A stretch of 27,778 nt of DNA, taken from JACQNR01 sp049515175. GTDB lineage: Bacteria; Acidobacteriota; Terriglobia; UBA7540. Of the stretch, positions 24,841 to 27,778 are shown piece after piece (within the stretch, counting starts at the first letter, position 1; each line of letters begins with the position of its first letter). The DNA is taken from NCBI GenBank assembly GCA_049515175.1, contig JBEKUI010000019.1, positions 1 through 27,778 on the forward strand. The letters are read 5' to 3'. A model generated the notes under the pieces. The model made no database searches. It was not told where the DNA came from and was given only the letters and a program-made list of their open reading frames with translations. A program made the position numbers and the translations under genes.

Positions 24841-25920
24841 TTTGCTGTTAGCCTCACGATTTGCCGGGGCAACGTCCGACTCAATTCCGTAGCCAACAGT
24901 CGTCCTCAAGTCGGAGTGCCTCATTAGCTCCTTCTGAACTTCCAGTTGAGTACCGCACCGCTTGAGCAATGCACGGTAGGTGTGCCGGAACGTGTGCCAG
25001 CCCACCTTGCCAATTTTCGCCCGAGCCGCAGCCGGCTTCAGGTAATCCGAAAGGATACTGTCCTTCCATCGCCACTTGCCGGTAGACCCTGCGAACACGT
25101 AATCTTCGTCAGCCTTGAAAGTCGCCCGCTCCTTGTGCTGGAGCAGGATTTCGGCAAGCTCTGGGTCTAGGGGCGGGGTGCCTTCACTTGCCGTAGTTTT
25201 CGTGGGGTTGACCTCTCCCCCTACGAGGGAGCGTTGAACACTGATGGTGAGATTCTCAAAACTAACATCTCCCCACCGCAAGGATAGAAGCTCACACGCC
25301 CGCAGACCCAAAACAGTAGCGGTAATCACCATCGTCCTGTGAGGCTCCGCAAGCTCACCCAGGAATGCCTTGAATTCTTCCGGGGTCAGAGCACGAGGAG
25401 TTTTCAGCCTCTTACCTGACTGCTTCACAAGCGTGATTGGATTCCGTTCCAGCAACTCCCAGCGAACCGCCTGGTTGAACAGGACGTGCATGTATCGTCG
25501 GATATGGGCTTTCACTTGTCTGGAATGTGGGTAATTGTCCAGCCAATCTTGAACTGCCATCGTCTTCACATTCTGGATAAATACCGCCCCCCACTTAGGC
25601 TGAACATGGGTTTTGAACGAGTACCTATAGTCCCTCTGAGTGTTGAGGCGACAATGCCTAGGTGCGTACTCCTCCATAAAACGGTCTATCAACGCACCCA
25701 CCGTGACGGAGTGAAACTGCCGTTGTGGGCTGTCGGCATTGATTTGCATTCTCCGATGCTCAACTGCCCTTTCCGCATCGGCCTTAGTGAGTAGCTTTTC
25801 AACCGTTCCAATCAACACTGACTTTCGCTTTCCGTTTTCGAAATAGCGAAACTGCCAGACGTCTGGTCCTTTCTTGCGTTCTCGCCTTGCTAGATTCCCG
25901 AATTGATATCGTGCCTGCAT
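24814..25920 (-). CDS. Phage-type tyrosine recombinase (integrase)
   Basis: A 368-residue site-specific recombinase that integrates and excises the element at the adjacent tRNA-Ala. An N-terminal arm-binding-like part (to about 65), a core-binding SAM-like domain (about 70-170) and the catalytic domain follow in order. All key residues are visible: Arg207 (LGLRACELL), His309 and Arg312 (HTFRHTY), His335 (MRHSD) and the nucleophile Tyr344 (TTVGYG). The ATG at 25920 is chosen because GGAGGG lies just upstream and because it begins 11 nt after the excisionase-like gene; the open frame to 25992 would overlap that gene. The base composition of this gene is more AT-rich than the chromosome to its left, in line with transfer. 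Confidence 0.93.
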   Translation of the reverse strand: MQARYQFGNLARRERKKGPDVWQFRYFENGKRKSVLIGTVEKLLTKADAERAVEHRRMQINADSPQRQFHSVTVGALIDRFMEEYAPRHCRLNTQRDYRYSFKTHVQPKWGAVFIQNVKTMAVQDWLDNYPHSRQVKAHIRRYMHVLFNQAVRWELLERNPITLVKQSGKRLKTPRALTPEEFKAFLGELAEPHRTMVITATVLGLRACELLSLRWGDVSFENLTISVQRSLVGGEVNPTKTTASEGTPPLDPELAEILLQHKERATFKADEDYVFAGSTGKWRWKDSILSDYLKPAAARAKIGKVGWHTFRHTYRALLKRCGTQLEVQKELMRHSDLRTTVGYGIESDVAPANREANSKVVKMLLGN

Positions 25921-25931
25921 ATGCCCTCCGT

Positions 25932-26135
25932 TCAGAATGAAGGTTCTATGCGGCACGCTTGGCATTCGGAGTGTACCTGTGACCCAACCCACGATTCAAG
26001 GTCCGATGACCGGTACCGCCAGAATTTCCCGACCTTCAATGCGGGTATGTCACCTGACTTTGCCCACCGCTCAAGGACCTTGGGGTTAACCCTCAGTATG
26101 CTTGCGGCTTCCGTCGATGTTAAGAGTGGTTCCAA
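25932..26135 (-). CDS. Excisionase-like helix-turn-helix DNA-binding protein
   Basis: A 67-residue protein with a MerR/AlpA/excisionase-type winged HTH: LTSTEAASILRVNPKVLERWA, then KVGKFWRYRSSDLESWV. Such proteins bind next to att sites and direct excision, or regulate the integrase. It ends 11 nt upstream of the integrase ATG, so the two are likely cotranscribed. The start is TTG with GGGGAG about 4 nt upstream; a TAG stop shortly upstream in the same frame rules out an earlier start. It could instead be a simple transcriptional regulator. Confidence 0.85.
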   Translation of the reverse strand: MEPLLTSTEAASILRVNPKVLERWAKSGDIPALKVGKFWRYRSSDLESWVGSQVHSECQACRIEPSF

Positions 26136-26184
26136 GTTGCTCCCCTTCCTCTTGGCCTATGACTCGCTCATCGCCATGGTGGCG

Positions 26185-26268
26185 TTATGACTTCGCCTGG
26201 ACCTCATGATGAGCGGGAATCCTCCCGTCCTGGACAGCCGTCACCGTTTCTTCCCACGGCTCGCTCAT
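26185..26268 (-). CDS. Possible 27-residue small protein
   Basis: ATG overlaps the TGA of the upstream HTH gene (ATGA), with AAGGGG about 5 nt before it; the product (MSEPWEETVTAVQDGRIPAH ...) ends with TAA. It matches nothing I recognise. The ATGA coupling and the ribosome site are the only support. It could be chance. Confidence 0.3.
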   Translation of the reverse strand: MSEPWEETVTAVQDGRIPAHHEVQAKS

Positions 26269-26462
26269 GGCGCCCCTTTCGCCGGGACCCGGTGCGCAGC
26301 GATGTAGCTGTCCAAATCGGTCCTCAGGAACTTTGTCGGGCTGGTCTTGCCCCCGGTCCTGACGAACGGGATTTTCCCGGTCTTCGCCAACTGCCGCATT
26401 GTCCACTCGCTGGTGGTCAAGTACCTGGCCGCCTGCGAGACCCTCAAAAGTTCAGTTTCCAT
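26265..26462 (-). CDS. Second small helix-turn-helix protein
   Basis: A 65-residue protein with an excisionase/HTH_17-type fold: LLRVSQAARYLTTSEWTMRQL, a wing with KIPFVRTGGKTSPTKFLRTD, and a recognition tail LDSYIAAH. Probably DNA-binding, perhaps an element regulator. The ATG at 26462 is preferred since AAGGAGG lies 8 nt upstream; an in-frame ATG at 26480 overlaps the TGA of the metallopeptidase gene (ATGA) and would add 6 residues. Having two such proteins within 500 nt suggests that one is the excisionase and the other controls expression. Confidence 0.75.
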   Translation of the reverse strand: METELLRVSQAARYLTTSEWTMRQLAKTGKIPFVRTGGKTSPTKFLRTDLDSYIAAHRVPAKGAP

Positions 26463-26476
26463 TTTTCCTTCCTCCT

Positions 26477-26992
26477 TCATGCCGCTTCCCTGTCCTTCAG
26501 CAGCCCGTCCTGCCTTGCCCACCTTTGGACTTGCAGGTACTCCCTGTCCCACGGGTAGTCCATACCCAGTGCCTCCACCACCCTCTTGAGGTTGGAGTAG
26601 AACGACCGGGAGTGCCCCTCTCGCGAATGCCCGTTGAGCGAGGCGTCAAGGTGGTGGGCGAACTCGTGCGCCACGGTGCTCTTCCTTGATACCTTGGACA
26701 GGCAGATGGACCCGTCGGCATAGTACCCGCCGCCCCGACCGTTGAACCTGAGCCTGGGCATCCGGGTGCAGAGCCTGTCGGACAGGAACCGGACCATCGT
26801 CTCTGCGTGGGTGGCGTCCGCAAGCTCACCCGATGCAGCGAGGTCGGCGAGGCGCTCCTCTCTGTCTTTCCTGCGCTCCTCCCTGCTCTCACGCCGCCCC
26901 TGTTTCAGGTTCTCCCACTTCTGGAGGGTCTCTTCCTCGGACCTCCCCAGCCTCCTGTACGCCGCCAGCAGCTTCGCCTTGGTGATTGCCAT
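26477..26992 (-). CDS. HExxH zinc metallopeptidase-like protein
   Basis: A 171-residue protein. Residues 18-55 form a strongly charged, Arg/Glu-rich helix (QGRRESREERRKDREERL). The second half holds a zinc-peptidase motif, VAHEFAHHLD (His109, Glu110, His113), and a downstream GHSRSF (His127) that resembles the third-ligand segment of SprT/Wss1-like proteases. Product and target are unknown; small HExxH proteins of mobile elements include repressor-cleaving (ImmA/IrrE) and SprT-like types. AAAGGAG and GAGAGG lie before the ATG at 26992. It overlaps the following HTH gene by ATGA if the longer start of that gene is used. Confidence 0.75.
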   Translation of the reverse strand: MAITKAKLLAAYRRLGRSEEETLQKWENLKQGRRESREERRKDREERLADLAASGELADATHAETMVRFLSDRLCTRMPRLRFNGRGGGYYADGSICLSKVSRKSTVAHEFAHHLDASLNGHSREGHSRSFYSNLKRVVEALGMDYPWDREYLQVQRWARQDGLLKDREAA

Positions 26993-27022
26993 CTGGTTGC
27001 CTCTCTCCTTTCCCTTGCCACG

Positions 27023-27040
27023 ACGCCCCTGCCGGGGCGT
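27023..27040. other. Hairpin upstream of the metallopeptidase gene
   Basis: ACGCCCC (27023-27029) and GGGGCGT (27034-27040) form a perfect 7-bp stem with loop TGCC. It lies in a 194-nt gap (26993-27186) that otherwise shows only very short ORFs. On the plus strand it is followed by a T-rich stretch, but no plus-strand gene needs a terminator here; on the minus strand it is in the 5' leader of the metallopeptidase gene. Confidence 0.4.
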
Positions 27041-27186
27041 TTCATTCGTTTTTCCTCGTTCCCACTGCCATCACTTGCCCGCCCCGTCGCCGGGGTTCGG
27101 TGGGACACTCGCCGGTGCCATTCTTCTACTTCTGCCGCTACATCCCGGTCAGGGGATGTTTCGCCGGGACCGCCAGTCCCGACTCG

Positions 27187-27363
27187 TCAGGCGGCTTTCA
27201 GTCTCCGCATGCCGTGGGCGGACACCCTGTACCTGCGGTCCTCCAGCTCTGCTCCGCCGCTGCCCCGACACTTACCGGGTACATTCCGTAAATACTGACT
27301 CTCCGGGGAAACTGCGATTCGAAAGTGGTCGGGCAATGGCGTGCGGTTTGTTCCGGCGGCCAT
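27187..27363 (-). CDS. Small hypothetical protein, out-of-frame overlap with the preceding gene
   Basis: A 58-residue ORF starting at an ATG with GGGAG 7 nt upstream (27363) and ending TGA at 27187. The product is basic with a C-terminal half VPGKCRGSGGAELEDRRYRV; codon third positions in that half are strongly G/C, matching the other coding regions here. It overlaps the 112-residue frame by 92 nt in the +1 frame. No known domain. The ribosome site and codon bias argue for a real gene; the size of the overlap argues for caution. Confidence 0.45.
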   Translation of the reverse strand: MAAGTNRTPLPDHFRIAVSPESQYLRNVPGKCRGSGGAELEDRRYRVSAHGMRRLKAA

Positions 27364-27610
27364 CGTGAATCTCCCTTTTCCGGGTTATAAGGGGCAGGAA
27401 AGTGGAGCTGAACACGCCCCCGTCGTGCTGCTTTAGTTCAAGCTGTTCCCGAAGCACGTGGGCGTAGGCCTGGTCCCAGATTTCAGTCAGGCCCGGGAAG
27501 TCTGCGCTCAGGTCCTCGGTGGCGAGGTCCGCATTCACGACCAGCCTGAACGTCCGCCCGCTGCGGTGAAGTCGCCGTGACGCCGCGGATGTTTTCAGGA
27601 TTTCACTCAC
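27272..27610 (-). CDS. Hypothetical phage-like protein
   Basis: A 112-residue ORF that I do not recognise. It begins at GTG with AAGGTGG about 9 nt upstream. The first ~80 residues (to the LPLITRKREIH region) have coding-like G/C third positions; the last ~30 do not and overlap the 58-residue ORF, so the true C-terminus may be shorter or reached by a frameshift. No transmembrane or catalytic motif. Its place between a hairpin and small minus-strand genes fits an accessory or phage gene. Confidence 0.5.
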   Translation of the reverse strand: MSEILKTSAASRRLHRSGRTFRLVVNADLATEDLSADFPGLTEIWDQAYAHVLREQLELKQHDGGVFSSTFLPLITRKREIHDGRRNKPHAIARPLSNRSFPGESVFTECTR

Positions 27611-27636
27611 CGTTTCAATCCACCTTACCTTGGCTT

Positions 27637-27658
27637 GGGGGCTGGTCGCCCAGCCCCC
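27637..27658 (-). terminator. Strong hairpin after the partial gene at the window edge
   Basis: GGGGGCTGG (27637-27645) and CCAGCCCCC (27650-27658) form a perfect 9-bp GC-rich stem with loop TCGC, starting 7 nt beyond the stop of the partial gene. No T-tract follows on the minus strand, so it may pause or stabilise the transcript end rather than terminate alone. Confidence 0.45.
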
Positions 27659-27665
27659 GGTTTGC

Positions 27666-27778
27666 CTAGTTCATCTTGACCAGGTAGTTCGTGTTGACGT
27701 CAGTGTTGGGACCCATCGTGGTGAAGTATGACCGTTCCATAGCGATGTCGGTGCCAGGGAAGGTCTCGCCCTTCTCAA
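27666..27778 (-). CDS. C-terminal fragment of an unidentified protein (runs off the window)
   Basis: The minus strand is open from the window edge to a TAG at 27668-27666. The 36 visible residues end TTMGPNTDVNTNYLVKMN. Codon third positions are mostly G/C and a hairpin follows the stop, which supports a real 3' end. The Asn/Thr-rich tail would suit a phage structural protein, but the fragment is too short to identify. Confidence 0.5.
   Translation of the reverse strand, partial: EKGETFPGTDIAMERSYFTTMGPNTDVNTNYLVKMN

Noticed and set aside
26905..27108. 67-residue minus-strand ORF overlapping the start of the metallopeptidase
   Set aside because: Different frame over a supported gene, Arg/Gly-rich, no domain.
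26742..27368. 208-residue plus-strand ORF across the metallopeptidase and the gap beyond
   Set aside because: Ser/Arg-rich low-complexity product, antisense to genes with good ribosome sites and an HExxH motif.
1..27778. CRISPR array or rRNA genes
   Set aside because: No regularly spaced direct repeats and no rRNA-like conserved stretches were seen anywhere in the window.

Overview
The window reads as a GC-rich (about 60% by eye) Gram-negative soil-type bacterial chromosome. The mix of secreted S9 and M28 peptidases, a GH20 glycosidase, a proline-rich TonB-type protein and acidobacterial-looking hypotheticals suggests Acidobacteriota. This is an inference from gene content; no rRNA or other phylogenetic marker is present. 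No gene-free stretch exceeds about 300 bases.

Left third (43-8548): a pentose phosphate block. On the minus strand tkt, pgi, zwf, pgl and rpe follow each other with gaps of 46, 63 and 3 nt and finally a 4-nt overlap, so they form one likely operon. gnd is divergent on the plus strand, across a 235-nt region with a perfect TATAAT and an inverted repeat. Together they encode glucose-6-P isomerisation, both NADP-reducing steps, lactonase, epimerase and transketolase. Ribose-5-P isomerase and transaldolase are absent from the window. The isomerase resembles the isomerase half of bifunctional transaldolase/isomerase proteins.

Middle (8605-16271): plus-strand genes for an exported S9 peptidase, two tiny conserved-looking hypotheticals, a class III aminotransferase, an exported M28 (glutamate carboxypeptidase II-like) peptidase, and a multi-span protein with a TonB C-terminal domain.

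Next (16344-24400): minus-strand genes for an exported hypothetical, a GIY-YIG nuclease, a PilZ protein, a hypothetical, a membrane metallophosphoesterase, a zinc alcohol dehydrogenase, a MetE-type methyltransferase and a GH20-like glycosidase. The GIY-YIG gene is exactly enclosed by perfect 18-bp inverted repeats (17161-17178 and 17452-17469) whose outer bases are CTAG. It looks like a 309-bp mobile unit inserted at the PilZ stop codon. This is the most unusual structure in the window.

Right end (24678-27778): a tRNA-Ala(GGC) with an encoded CCA is followed at once by a tyrosine recombinase pointing toward it, an excisionase-like protein, a second HTH protein, an HExxH metallopeptidase and several small phage-like ORFs, all on the minus strand. 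This is the left end of an integrative element or prophage whose other end lies beyond the window.
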